From contig SBAY01000019.1 in NCBI GenBank assembly GCA_005239945.1, forward strand, positions 1 through 13,128: 13,128 bases of DNA, in the 5' to 3' direction. This document shows, in pieces, positions 1 through 7,856 of this stretch (positions are counted from its first letter, which is position 1; every line of letters starts with the position of its first letter). The position numbers were made by a program, and so were the translations under genes. The notes beneath the pieces are model-generated. The model had not been told where the DNA came from, did not search any database, and saw only the letters and a list, made by a program, of their open reading frames with translations. Origin of the DNA: Nitrospira sp. (GTDB lineage: Bacteria > UBA9089 > CG2-30-40-21 > SBAY01).

Positions 1-4
1 ACAC

Positions 5-53
5 AGGCGAAGCCTACCCTTTTTAAATTAACATACCATCTTGTCCCCGAATC
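5..53 (-). repeat. Likely end of a REP/RAYT-type repeat at the window edge
   Basis: Read on the minus strand, the sequence just after the sensor gene's stop contains GATTCGGGGACA followed by an ATG-TTAATTTA stretch. From memory this resembles the ATTCGGGGACACCATACTTAATT type of end seen on REP-associated tyrosine transposase (RAYT, IS200-like) elements. A small hairpin AGGC-GAA-GCCT lies at 5-15. The element itself would lie outside the window, so the assignment rests on the short end sequence only. Confidence 0.35.
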
Positions 54-1664
54 CTACCTTAAAAAGAAGAACCCTGAAAATTTACTCTTCAGAACTGCCT
101 TTCCAAAGGTAATACCAGTCAAAGTTAGATAGATAATTTTATCTAAATTCATCGCTTTTTGTATATGAGAACTTATCTTATGTAATGTAATTAACTCCTC
201 TGCTCTTTTCTCCAGATTATATGTTTTCTCTTCTAACTCATATCGTTTTATACGCTCAAGACCTACTCCGACTTTATTACAAAGCTGAAGAAGAAGCTCT
301 AAATCTTCGTCAGTATATGATATCTCTTCTATCATCTTTCCTAATCCTAATAAACCCAACAATTCACCTTCCCAAAGGATAGGCATGAATAATACTACAT
401 CTGCTTTTTCAAAATCTTTTTGTTTTTGTATTTCCTTAAAAAATTTTTCTGGATACTTTTCTACCTCTTCTTTCAACAATCCCTTCTTATTTTTCTTAAA
501 CCAATTAATAATAAGTTCATCTTCTTTTAAGACGGTGGTTTCTATTTCTCTACTATTATTCATCCCAATAGGAGCACTTATCTCATACCTTCCTCTCTCC
601 TTATTTAGTAATAATAATGATACTTTATTAACAGGCACTATTTCTTTAAGAGTGTTAATAGTTAGAGTTAATAATGAATCCTTATCCCTCACAAATTCAA
701 TATCTTCACTAAATCTTTTGATTCTTTGTTCCCGAGAATACCTGCCTGGGAAGAGATATCTATCCACAAACTGTTTTATCCTTTCTTGAGGATGAAAGAT
801 AGAGGCAATAATAAATGTAATTACCGTAATTATAAATCCCGTTAAAAAAACAGGAGATTTTAAGCCTATAATATCTAACAGGCGGTCAAATATTAGGATA
901 CCAGTAATAAAAATTCCTAATGCTATAGTTATGAATATACCATAAATAGCAGTTTTTCTAATTACAATATCCATTAATTTATATTTAAAGATCGCATAAG
1001 CTACTATAATGGCATAGAAAGTACTTATTAAATGTCCTAAATAAGGCCATGGAGGAACACGAACAATAGAATGATATACTAAAAAAGCATTAATTAATCC
1101 CCCCCCTAAGGCTATGAGTATTCCTAACCATAGTAGAAACAATCTCTTTTTCTCAACAGGATTCTTTGTTGTCCTCCACCTTATAATTAACATAATGGTT
1201 CCATACAATATAAATGATATGAGAGAGAAAAGAAAAAGAGGATATAATCTTCCAGCTACTGGGTAATACCCAAATTGAGAAAAAGCAACGCCTGAAACTA
1301 TACACTTAGTGCAAAGATCTAAAATTGCAAGAGAACCACTGACCAAATAGCTTATCCGACAAAATACTCGATGAACACCTTCATATCGCCTTGTAATAAT
1401 CAGTGAGAAATGAAAGTATGTTGAGAATATAAATGGTATAAATATCCTAGGAAGTATTAATCCCCATTGAGCAGCATATATGCTTTTAACAAGAGATAAT
1501 ATTCCATACCCTAAACCCCAAATACTCAGGCAAAGTTCTAAGCGAAAGAATATCTCATTTACTTGTATTTTTGGATTTTTACACCAAACAAAGATTCCTA
1601 ATAAAAGATGCAAAGAAAAAGCAAAAAGATAAATAATACTATGATGAATATTGATGATATCCAT
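54..1664 (-). CDS. 7TM-GAF sensor protein, 3'-truncated histidine-kinase-like
   Basis: A 536-residue membrane sensor. Residues 1-230 form the seven-helix N-terminal domain found on some sensor histidine kinases; about 236-292 adds two further hydrophobic helices; about 326-470 is a GAF domain; 470-495 looks like a signalling coiled coil. A second GAF domain starts at about 496 (LHKISSHIQKAMNLDKI) but similarity stops near residue 523, after GITFGKAV. The last dozen residues are unlike a GAF domain and end in TAG next to a RAYT-like repeat. No HisKA or HATPase domain is present, although family members normally carry them, so I infer that the 3' half was lost. The ATG at 1664 has a good ribosome site (AAGGAGAG, 6 bases away). 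It follows its shorter paralog by 37 bases and probably shares its transcript. Family assignment is firm; whether the stub still works is unknown. Confidence 0.75.
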   Translation of the reverse strand: MDIINIHHSIIYLFAFSLHLLLGIFVWCKNPKIQVNEIFFRLELCLSIWGLGYGILSLVKSIYAAQWGLILPRIFIPFIFSTYFHFSLIITRRYEGVHRVFCRISYLVSGSLAILDLCTKCIVSGVAFSQFGYYPVAGRLYPLFLFSLISFILYGTIMLIIRWRTTKNPVEKKRLFLLWLGILIALGGGLINAFLVYHSIVRVPPWPYLGHLISTFYAIIVAYAIFKYKLMDIVIRKTAIYGIFITIALGIFITGILIFDRLLDIIGLKSPVFLTGFIITVITFIIASIFHPQERIKQFVDRYLFPGRYSREQRIKRFSEDIEFVRDKDSLLTLTINTLKEIVPVNKVSLLLLNKERGRYEISAPIGMNNSREIETTVLKEDELIINWFKKNKKGLLKEEVEKYPEKFFKEIQKQKDFEKADVVLFMPILWEGELLGLLGLGKMIEEISYTDEDLELLLQLCNKVGVGLERIKRYELEEKTYNLEKRAEELITLHKISSHIQKAMNLDKIIYLTLTGITFGKAVLKSKFSGFFFLR

Positions 1665-1701
1665 AACTCTCTCCTTATATAAGTTGCCGTATTTCCTTAA
1701 G

Positions 1702-2379
1702 TTACAACATTAACCTATATTTACCAATAGCATAGATTATAACCAGATTATAAAAGACTTTTGCCAAATGTCCCAGAGGATATACTCTTATCCCCAATTC
1801 TAAAAGAACATTGGTGGTAACTCCTAATAAGCCTATACTTACTCCCACAAGTAAACACCTTAGTTGACTCTTTTCTATTATATCTTTTGTAATCTTATAT
1901 CTTCTTCCCAAAAGATACATTCCATAACCAGTGAAAAAAATAGATGCTAAATCAAAGAGAGGATGAAATCTTCCTACTACTGTGAAATAAAACCCATATT
2001 CATGTACAAACTTAACGCCTTGAACTATAAATTCTCCCTTTAAATCAAAGGTTACTATAATGAGACTAAAAATATATCCAAATACACATATCTTCCTATT
2101 AATACCTTTGTAATTTTCTGTAATAATTAAAGAAAAAAGAAGAAAAGTTGGAAGTATAAATGGTACAAATATCTTAGGGAGCACTAACCAATACAAAGCG
2201 ACATCTTCAGTACCACTAATGGATATTCCTAAATATCCAAAACTCCAACTGCTAAGGCATAATCCTAAAATGAAAAAGACTCTATTCAAACTTCTCCTTG
2301 GATTATTAAAGAACACAAAGAAAGCTAACAACAGATTAATAATCCCTGCCAGTAAGCATGTAATACTGTAAAAATTCAT
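1702..2379 (-). CDS. Stand-alone 7TM sensor domain, paralog of the next gene
   Basis: A 225-residue, almost wholly hydrophobic protein that aligns end to end with the membrane domain of the next gene downstream. Shared landmarks are FF-LCLS-W-GY, the block LP(R/K)IF(I/V)PFI, FSLIIT, Y(E/K)G, G-R-PLF, GH and YAI-KY(K/R)LM; I judge identity at about one third. It stops (KYRLML, TAA) exactly where its paralog passes into the KLMDIVIRK linker, so it has the sensor part but no GAF, HisKA or ATPase domain. It may be a truncated kinase gene or a natural stand-alone sensor. A weak ribosome site (AAAGGG) lies upstream of the ATG, and 82 bases separate it from the methyltransferase gene. Ligand unknown. 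Confidence 0.7.
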   Translation of the reverse strand: MNFYSITCLLAGIINLLLAFFVFFNNPRRSLNRVFFILGLCLSSWSFGYLGISISGTEDVALYWLVLPKIFVPFILPTFLLFSLIITENYKGINRKICVFGYIFSLIIVTFDLKGEFIVQGVKFVHEYGFYFTVVGRFHPLFDLASIFFTGYGMYLLGRRYKITKDIIEKSQLRCLLVGVSIGLLGVTTNVLLELGIRVYPLGHLAKVFYNLVIIYAIGKYRLML

Positions 2380-2461
2380 TCTTCGAACCCTTTCAAGAGT
2401 AACTTACCACCATCGTTTTATAGATGTCACACTTAAGTTTTTTCACTGCTATAGGTTAAAA

Positions 2462-3049
2462 TTAACTCTTTATAACTAAGACATAAAAAAATATTCCTCT
2501 TCCTACATCCCGTACCATATTAACCTTAAAACCAGCTTCGTTTAATGAATTAAGTAGTTCATCTTTAGTAAATGTTACTTCAGGAGGAAATAATAGCTTT
2601 ACATATTTAAAAACCTTCTTAGAAATTTCTGCAACAAAAAAACTCCCACCTTTTTTTAATACTCTGAATACCTCCTTCATTACTTTCTGATATTCAATAA
2701 CATGGTGTAATACCTCAAATGCAAAGACAAAGTCAAATGAGGCATCTGGAAAAGGCAAATTAGTAGCATCCGCTTGTTGTAGCCCAATTTTATCCTCTAA
2801 TTTAACTCTCCTAATCTTCTTTTCTGCCTCTTCAAGTTGTAATGAATCAAAATCTGTAGCAATTATCTCAATCTCAGGGAATGCTTGAACAAGTGATATA
2901 GCTCCAATTCCAACTCCTGTACCAATCTCCAGACATTTAGCTTTCTTTGGAATTTCATTTATCATTGACCTTACAATTGGAAATTCAAATCTATCCCACA
3001 AAAATTCTCTAACAGGGTTATTAATTAATAACTTTTCTATCGATTTCAT
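2462..3049 (-). CDS. Class I SAM-dependent methyltransferase
   Basis: A 195-residue Rossmann-type methyltransferase. Motif I is LEIGTGVGIGA (about 40-50), the acidic ribose-binding residue is in ATDFD (D66), motif III is QQADATNLPF (about 91-100), motif IV is FDFVFAFEVLHHV (about 105-117), and VFRVLKKGGSFFVAE (127-141) is the usual post-IV strand. The size and the LHHV motif fit the UbiE/MenG-like Methyltransf_11 group that acts on small lipophilic molecules, but the substrate cannot be read from sequence. It starts 9 bases after the ketosynthase stop, so the two are almost certainly co-transcribed; the ribosome site AAGAGA overlaps the stop of the upstream gene. Inference: it may methylate a product of that ketosynthase. 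Confidence 0.85.
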   Translation of the reverse strand: MKSIEKLLINNPVREFLWDRFEFPIVRSMINEIPKKAKCLEIGTGVGIGAISLVQAFPEIEIIATDFDSLQLEEAEKKIRRVKLEDKIGLQQADATNLPFPDASFDFVFAFEVLHHVIEYQKVMKEVFRVLKKGGSFFVAEISKKVFKYVKLLFPPEVTFTKDELLNSLNEAGFKVNMVRDVGRGIFFYVLVIKS

Positions 3050-3058
3050 ATAGTTCTC

Positions 3059-4345
3059 TTAATCTTTTCCGCAAAATCTCTTAATTACTAATGCAGAATT
3101 TTTACCTCCAAACCCAAAGGCATTTACAACAATTACATTTATATCATTATTATAACCTTTATTTGGTACATAGTCAAGGTTACACTCAGGGTCTTCATAT
3201 TCGTAATTAATGGTAGGTGGGATAAATTTATTCTCCATAGCCAATCCACAAGTTACTAATTGATGAGCCCCTGCTGCACCTATAGCATGCCCAAGCATAG
3301 ACTTAGTCGAGCTTACCTTTAATTTATATGCATGTTCACCAAAAACCTTTTTAATCACAGCGGTTTCTGTTTTATCATTTAAAGTCGTAGCCGTCCCATG
3401 AGCATTGATATACTCTACCTCTTCTGGCTTTATATTAGCCTTTTGTAGAGCTAATTTAATAGCCCTGGATGCCTCTTCTCCATCAGGGGCAGGAGTAGTA
3501 ATATGGTAGGCATCATCAGTAGCAGCATAACCAAGTATTTCTCCATAGATATGTGCATTTCTCTTAAGGGCATGCTCAAGCTCTTCTAAGATTAAAATAC
3601 CTGCTCCTTCAGATACTACAATTCCATCCCGTAGTTTATCAAAAGGGCGACTGGCATGCTCTGGGTCTTCATTATGAGTGGATAATATCCCCATTACATA
3701 GAATGAGGATACAATAACAGGTCTTATGGGAGCCTCCGCACCACCTGTAATAATCAAATCAACCTCTCCATTCTGGATAGTTTCATAGGCATGTCCAATA
3801 GCATCACTTGCTCCAGTACAGCCAGTAGAGATGGTTATACTTCTACCTTTTAATCCTAATTCATAGGAAACCATACTTGAGATTGCGCCACCAAACACAA
3901 TTATAGATAAGAAGGGACTAACTGCCTTATATCCTTTATTTAGATATGCAAAACACTGATCTTCCCCAAATGCCAATCCTCCTGCACTTGCACCAATGAC
4001 TACACCAAATTTTTGTGGGTCCTCATTACTTAACTTTATTTTGGCATCTTCTACTGCCATTCTACTAGCAGCGATAGCAAACTGAGATGCCCTATCTGTC
4101 CTCTTTACACATTTTCTATCCATATACTCTAAAGGGTCAAAATCCTTAACCTCAGCAGCTATCTTTACTGGCAAGGATGAATCTTTAAAAGAGGTTATTC
4201 TACCTGCCCCAGACCTACCTTCCAGGATTCCATCCCAAAAGGTCTTTTTACCAGTACCAATAGGTGAAATTATCTCTACCCCTGTAATTACTACCCGACA
4301 CTTTCTTCTATCAGTCTCTTCTATCCCTGGATTCAACTTTTCCAT
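3059..4345 (-). CDS. fabF: Beta-ketoacyl-ACP synthase, FabF family, KS-alpha-like
   Basis: A complete 428-residue condensing enzyme that would extend acyl-ACP with malonyl-ACP. Catalytic residues are all present: nucleophile Cys176 in TISTGCTGASDAIG, His316 in NAHGTATTLND, Lys348 and His353 in STKSMLGHAIGAAGA, plus the closing NAFGFGGKNS loop. The nucleophile block TGCTG-SD, together with DRASQFA, DPEHASRPFD, GYAATDDAYH and DPEC-LDYVP, resembles the KS-alpha subunit of bacterial type II polyketide synthases more than ordinary FabF, which usually reads ACATG at the nucleophile; this comparison is from memory. No chain-length factor (a partner with Gln for Cys) or acyl carrier protein gene is visible here. 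It lies 30 bases after a FadL-type barrel gene and 9 before a methyltransferase gene. Housekeeping FabF remains possible; the gene symbol marks the family, not the pathway. Confidence 0.85.
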   Translation of the reverse strand: MEKLNPGIEETDRRKCRVVITGVEIISPIGTGKKTFWDGILEGRSGAGRITSFKDSSLPVKIAAEVKDFDPLEYMDRKCVKRTDRASQFAIAASRMAVEDAKIKLSNEDPQKFGVVIGASAGGLAFGEDQCFAYLNKGYKAVSPFLSIIVFGGAISSMVSYELGLKGRSITISTGCTGASDAIGHAYETIQNGEVDLIITGGAEAPIRPVIVSSFYVMGILSTHNEDPEHASRPFDKLRDGIVVSEGAGILILEELEHALKRNAHIYGEILGYAATDDAYHITTPAPDGEEASRAIKLALQKANIKPEEVEYINAHGTATTLNDKTETAVIKKVFGEHAYKLKVSSTKSMLGHAIGAAGAHQLVTCGLAMENKFIPPTINYEYEDPECNLDYVPNKGYNNDINVIVVNAFGFGGKNSALVIKRFCGKD

Positions 4346-4375
4346 TTTAATATTACCTCTTTAAAGATATTTGGA

Positions 4376-5236
4376 TTAAAATTGATAAGTACCTGCAAGT
4401 GTAAAGGCGTATGAGTGATAATCATAATTTACATTATTTACTTCTCGCTCACCCCAGGCATATTCATAGGTAGAATCAATCAACAGATTGTTCCAATTAT
4501 ATCCACCGCCTAAAGTGATGAATTTTTTATTCACATCAACTAAATTAGTAAGACTAACACCTTTATCTGGCACAGCCGCTGGGTCAAGAGAAAACCCACC
4601 ACGCAATAAGATTTTATCATTTAGTTTATACTCTGTACCCACACGAAACCGATTAGTAACCCTCCAATCCAAATCTTTACTTATATCTTTCAGAACTACG
4701 AGTCCTTCTTTTTTAAAATCTATATCTTTACTCATAGTTGTCCAGCCAGTTCGAGCAAAATCAGAAGTCAAGGTAAGTTTTGGATTATATCTATAGGCTA
4801 TACCAACTCCATAGGTAGTTGGATGATGAACTTTTTGTGTATAATCACTGCTTTCATTTATTCCTAAAAGTGTATGTTGGGTTTCAGCTGAACCATCTAA
4901 GTTTATTTTACTTCCAGTTCTATAAACCATACCTATCCTTAATTCTGAATTAGGTTTATACATCAGTCCAACGATTCCTTCAAATCCTGCCCCTGAACCA
5001 TCTGATTCGGAGTTAAAGGTGTAGTTTAAGGCAGGTATTGCAGGACAGGTATATTTTTTCTTTGCATCTTGCGTTAATTTTCCATATAGGTAATTTATTC
5101 CACCACCTATTGATAGTCTTGAGTTTATTTCTTTAGCTAAAGAGATAGTGGTAACCATCATATATAAACTGGTCTTATATGCTCCATAAATGTCAGCATT
5201 AGTATTTAAATCCTTTATTGTATCGTCCCAATCCAT
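4376..5236 (-). CDS. Barrel part of the interrupted OmpP1/FadL-type protein
   Basis: A 286-codon segment starting at the first ATG after the TAG. It holds alternating amphipathic strands, the FadL-like stretches LTLTSDFARTGWTTM and ILLRGGFSLDPAAVPD, and a final strand ending in YQF, the aromatic C-terminus recognised by the BAM machinery. It has no signal peptide and no ribosome site of its own, and the reading frame is open upstream to the TAG, so I treat it as the rest of one gene and not as a separate one. Confidence 0.7.
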   Translation of the reverse strand: MDWDDTIKDLNTNADIYGAYKTSLYMMVTTISLAKEINSRLSIGGGINYLYGKLTQDAKKKYTCPAIPALNYTFNSESDGSGAGFEGIVGLMYKPNSELRIGMVYRTGSKINLDGSAETQHTLLGINESSDYTQKVHHPTTYGVGIAYRYNPKLTLTSDFARTGWTTMSKDIDFKKEGLVVLKDISKDLDWRVTNRFRVGTEYKLNDKILLRGGFSLDPAAVPDKGVSLTNLVDVNKKFITLGGGYNWNNLLIDSTYEYAWGEREVNNVNYDYHSYAFTLAGTYQF

Positions 5237-5293
5237 CTTGTTAGAGATAGGATCATATATCCCCCCACCAATAACAAAATCTCTCCATTGTGT

Positions 5294-5692
5294 CTAACCT
5301 CCTATACCAGGATTATAGAGATGCGTGGTTACTTCTTTTTTATTAAAATGTGTAGGTTCATTATATGGGGCGGAAGGTATCCGAGTAAAGACATCATTCT
5401 GGTCTATACTCATATCTGCTTGATTTGGATTAGCTACTGAATTGCCATCTTTTATCTTTGGATTAGGTTGAGTTAAAGATATTCCTATCCCCTTATTTTT
5501 TAACTGAGCTAATCCTGCTGGATTCCAATAAATAGCCGTCCAATCATCTGCTAATCCAATAAAGGCACCTCCCATAGAAAGTGCCTTAGCTCCAAGTCCT
5601 GGTGACTCATAACCCCCACCATAAAGAATAGAAACTTGTGCCAATCCAAGGATACAACCTATTCCTAAAACTACAAATTTATTCTTTAACAT
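5294..5692 (-). CDS. N-terminal part of the interrupted OmpP1/FadL-type protein
   Basis: This 132-codon segment holds a Sec signal peptide (KNK, then hydrophobic residues to about 24) and the motif GAKALSMGGAF-GLADD-TAIYWNPAGLAQL (34-64), which marks the plug end of OmpP1/FadL and the related PorV barrels. It ends in GIGG-TAG with no barrel strands behind it, so alone it cannot form a channel. Start chosen for AAAAGGAGG, 9 bases before the ATG. It begins 106 bases after the pilB stop, with no clear terminator between. Confidence 0.75.
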   Translation of the reverse strand: MLKNKFVVLGIGCILGLAQVSILYGGGYESPGLGAKALSMGGAFIGLADDWTAIYWNPAGLAQLKNKGIGISLTQPNPKIKDGNSVANPNQADMSIDQNDVFTRIPSAPYNEPTHFNKKEVTTHLYNPGIGG

Positions 5693-5798
5693 TAGAAATT
5701 TCCTCCTTTTCCTTAAGATAAAAATACTCCTCCCCTTAATTTATATCGACTTAAAGACTCAAATACTTTAAATTTTAAAATAGCACTTCTAATTCTAT

Positions 5799-7508
5799 TT
5801 AATTTTCCAACCCTATTCGAAATAATTCCTCAACAGTGATTATTCCACTTAGGACCTTTTTTGCTGCTGATTCTTTTATAGTAATCATCCCTGAGAGTTT
5901 AGCAGCTTTTTCAATATCATGGGTTGGTCTCTGGTCAACAATTAGTCCCCGAATGGTATCGTTTATCTCCATAACCTCAAATATTCCTATTCGCCCTTTA
6001 TATCCAATATTATCACAATATTTACATCCTTCCTTTGATGCTCGATATAAGGTAATTTCCTCTCCCTTCTTTAGTGTAACTCCAATTCTTTTTAGAATCT
6101 GAGAAGGAGCCACATAAGACTCTCTGCATTTATCACAAACTAGCCTTATTAATCGTTGAGTAACACACATAATAAGTGTAGAGGAGATTAAAAATGGCTC
6201 TACTCCCATTTTAAGTAACCGAGTAATTACTCCTCCTGTAGTATTAGCATGAAGTGTAGAAAAAACCAGATGTCCTGTTAGAGCAGCATTGATAACCACA
6301 TCTACTGTTTCCTTATCCCTTATTTCCCCCACTAAGATAATATCTGGATCCTGGCGTAAAAAAGCCCGTAATCCACTTGCAAAGTCTGCACCAATATCTG
6401 ATTTAACCTGTTGTTGATTTATTCCGTCTAATACATACTCTACCGGATCCTCGATAGTCATTATATTCTTCTCAATAGAATTGATAGTGGCTAAAGTAGA
6501 GTATAAGGTAGTTGTCTTACCACTACTTGTAGGACCTGCGATTATAATAAGTCCCTCTGATGCCTTAATATTCTTCTTATAAATACTCAATGCACCTGAT
6601 TCAAAACCTAATCTATCCAAATCTAAACATAGCTTAGTAGTGTCTAAAACTCGAATAGCTACTTTCTCTCCAAAGATTGTAGGTGTTATAGAGACTCGTA
6701 AATCTATTACCTTTTCTTCTAATCTTATCTTGCAGTGGCCATCTTGAGAATGTCTGTGTTCTGTAATGTCTAAATTAGATATAATCTTTATTCGAGAGGC
6801 TATAGCACTCTGAAACTCTTTCTGTAGAGAGGAAACTTTATATAAAACTCCATCAATTCTGTATCGAATACGGAGTTCATTCGCAAAAGGCTCAATATGA
6901 ATATCACTTGCACCTTTTCTAATTGCCTCACTTAAAAGTTGATTAACTAAGTTGACAGTTGAAGATCCATCAGCCTCCTCCAAGTTAATTATATCCTTTC
7001 TCTTTTCTTCTATTGATGTTTTATTAGTACCGACCTCAAAATCTGCTAATGAGTCTTCTAAGAATCCTCTTTTTCCATAATACCTTTCAATAAGTAATTT
7101 AATCTCCTCCTCTGATGAAATAACTGGTTCTATTTCATAAAAGCTGGTCATTGAAGCTATCTTATCTAAAGAAAAAATCTTGAGCGGATCAGTTATTACA
7201 ATTGTAAGCCGATTTCCTTTTGTATCCAAGGGAAATAATAGATGATTCCAGGCTGTAGATTTTGGGATAACAGCTAAATCAGGCTCAATTCCTACCATTA
7301 AAGAACAATCAATTGAGGCTATCTTCCATTGTGAGATTAAAAATTCTCTTATTGTATCTTCTGTTACAAATTGCAAATTTACTAATGCTTGATATAATGG
7401 TTGCCCTCTTTTTTCTGCTTCTTTTTCTCCCTCTTTTAATTGGGAATTGGTTATAATTTTAGCCTCAACTAATGCGTTACCTAACTGAGATTTATCAATA
7501 ACAGGCAC
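5799..7508 (-). CDS. pilB: Type IV pilus / type II secretion assembly ATPase (PilB/GspE)
   Basis: A full-length 569-residue cytoplasmic hexameric ATPase that powers pilus or pseudopilus assembly. In order: an MshEN-type N-terminal domain (about 5-145), a linker, the N2 domain with ASDIHIEP (200-207), Walker A GPTSSGKTT (325-333), the Asp box TIEDPVEY (351-358), Walker B ILVGEIRD with Glu395 (391-398), and the His box TGHLVFSTLH (411-420). Four cysteines (458, 461, 495, 498) make the zinc-binding tetracysteine site typical of PilB/GspE. The start is GTG at 7508 with a modest AAGGG ribosome site; no ATG is available close upstream. Length and N-terminus favour PilB over GspE, but no pilC, pilT, pilin or gsp gene lies next to it, so the system it serves is open. 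A terminator and a palindromic repeat lie directly upstream. Confidence 0.9.
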   Translation of the reverse strand: MPVIDKSQLGNALVEAKIITNSQLKEGEKEAEKRGQPLYQALVNLQFVTEDTIREFLISQWKIASIDCSLMVGIEPDLAVIPKSTAWNHLLFPLDTKGNRLTIVITDPLKIFSLDKIASMTSFYEIEPVISSEEEIKLLIERYYGKRGFLEDSLADFEVGTNKTSIEEKRKDIINLEEADGSSTVNLVNQLLSEAIRKGASDIHIEPFANELRIRYRIDGVLYKVSSLQKEFQSAIASRIKIISNLDITEHRHSQDGHCKIRLEEKVIDLRVSITPTIFGEKVAIRVLDTTKLCLDLDRLGFESGALSIYKKNIKASEGLIIIAGPTSSGKTTTLYSTLATINSIEKNIMTIEDPVEYVLDGINQQQVKSDIGADFASGLRAFLRQDPDIILVGEIRDKETVDVVINAALTGHLVFSTLHANTTGGVITRLLKMGVEPFLISSTLIMCVTQRLIRLVCDKCRESYVAPSQILKRIGVTLKKGEEITLYRASKEGCKYCDNIGYKGRIGIFEVMEINDTIRGLIVDQRPTHDIEKAAKLSGMITIKESAAKKVLSGIITVEELFRIGLEN

Positions 7509-7562
7509 TATTATTAGACCCTTTTTTATTTTAACTGTATAAAGGCATTTTTCATACTTAAA

Positions 7563-7650
7563 ACATATCCGAAAAAACCAACGGATGCCTCAACTTGTTG
7601 AGGGAAAATACCCCGAACAAGTTCGGGCTTCCAACTTTTCAGATAGGCTC
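7563..7650. repeat. Palindromic repeat family, copy A
   Basis: Two near-perfect palindromes stand side by side: CCTCAACTTGTTGAGG (7588-7603) and CCCGAACAAGTTCGGG (7612-7627), framed by GGATG on the left and CTTCC on the right. Outside these are imperfect arms: ATATCCGAAAAAACC on the left and, inverted, ATCTGAAAAGTTGG on the right. The right half (7612-7648) recurs inverted, with two substitutions, at 11826-11863; the same architecture recurs at 9452-9586. It sits between the pilB start and the upstream terminator. I take it for a small non-autonomous mobile element. Confidence 0.8.
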
Positions 7651-7656
7651 TTAAAT

Positions 7657-7690
7657 AAAAAAATAGCAGGTTGAAAATTATAACCTGCTA
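7657..7690 (-). terminator. Rho-independent terminator
   Basis: On the minus strand, TAGCAGGTT (7690-7682) and AACCTGCTA (7672-7664) form a perfect 9-base-pair stem with a 9-base loop, followed at once by seven T (7663-7657) and ATTT. On the plus strand no T-tract follows, so it acts on leftward transcripts only. It ends the small transcript started at the promoter 7857-7885 and separates it from pilB. Confidence 0.85.
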
Positions 7691-7850
7691 CTCTAATGGC
7701 ATAATAGAATTTGGGTAGTAATATACCCTGACACAGAAAAGATACTCTTTTTTCCCTCACAAGCTAGATATAACATCTGTTACTTGTCCTTTATAATTAA
7801 GTGGGATTAAGCACACTGGAAAAGACTTCTTGTCTCACATTCTTACAATA
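7657..7850 (-). ncRNA. Candidate structured small RNA, about 194 nt
   Basis: Bounded by a perfect sigma70 promoter and a strong terminator. Seen by eye, the transcript folds into an extended rod: AGAAT (7843-7839) with ATTCT (7710-7706); GACAAGAA (7834-7827) with TTCT-TGTC (7738-7730, one bulge); TCTTTTCC (7825-7818) with GGAAAA-GA (7755-7746, two-base bulge); a large asymmetric loop; and an apical hairpin ACAAG/CTTGT (7787-7759) with an inner AGAT/ATCT. A side hairpin GGGTA-TACCC lies at 7728-7713. Size, rod shape and asymmetric bubble recall 6S RNA, but I cannot place conserved 6S residues. It also contains a 27-codon frame (7776-7693) after AAAGGA, so a small-protein mRNA or a leader of pilB are alternatives. 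Confidence 0.5.
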
Positions 7851-7856
7851 TTTGAC

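Larger units (their letters stand above)
4376..5692 (-). pseudogene. OmpP1/FadL-family outer-membrane protein with one in-frame TAG
   Basis: Read through a single TAG (5294-5296), the frame runs 438 codons without any other break, the normal length of the OmpP1/FadL/TodX family of hydrophobic-compound channels. The 132 codons before and the 19 plus 286 codons after the TAG are in the same phase (19 codons lie between the TAG and the next ATG at 5236), so this is a point nonsense change, not a frameshift. Sequence quality on both sides is that of a working protein: signal peptide, conserved NPAGLAQL, barrel strands and a C-terminal Phe. A strong ribosome site (AGGAGG) precedes the true start at 5692; the ATG at 5236 has no clear one. 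It could be a young pseudogene, a read-through gene or a sequencing error. Expected role: uptake of fatty acids or other hydrophobic molecules across the outer membrane, fitting the ketosynthase 30 bases downstream. Confidence 0.75.

Noticed and set aside
5294..5692. General reassignment of TAG to an amino acid in this genome
   Set aside because: The TadG-like gene ends in TAG at a natural C-terminus, and I found no other internal TAG in the intact genes.
5693..5798. Promoter between pilB and the barrel gene
   Set aside because: Candidate TTGAGT and TATAAA words are only 11 bases apart, and the AATAG/CTATT hairpin is too weak for a terminator, so I leave both uncalled.
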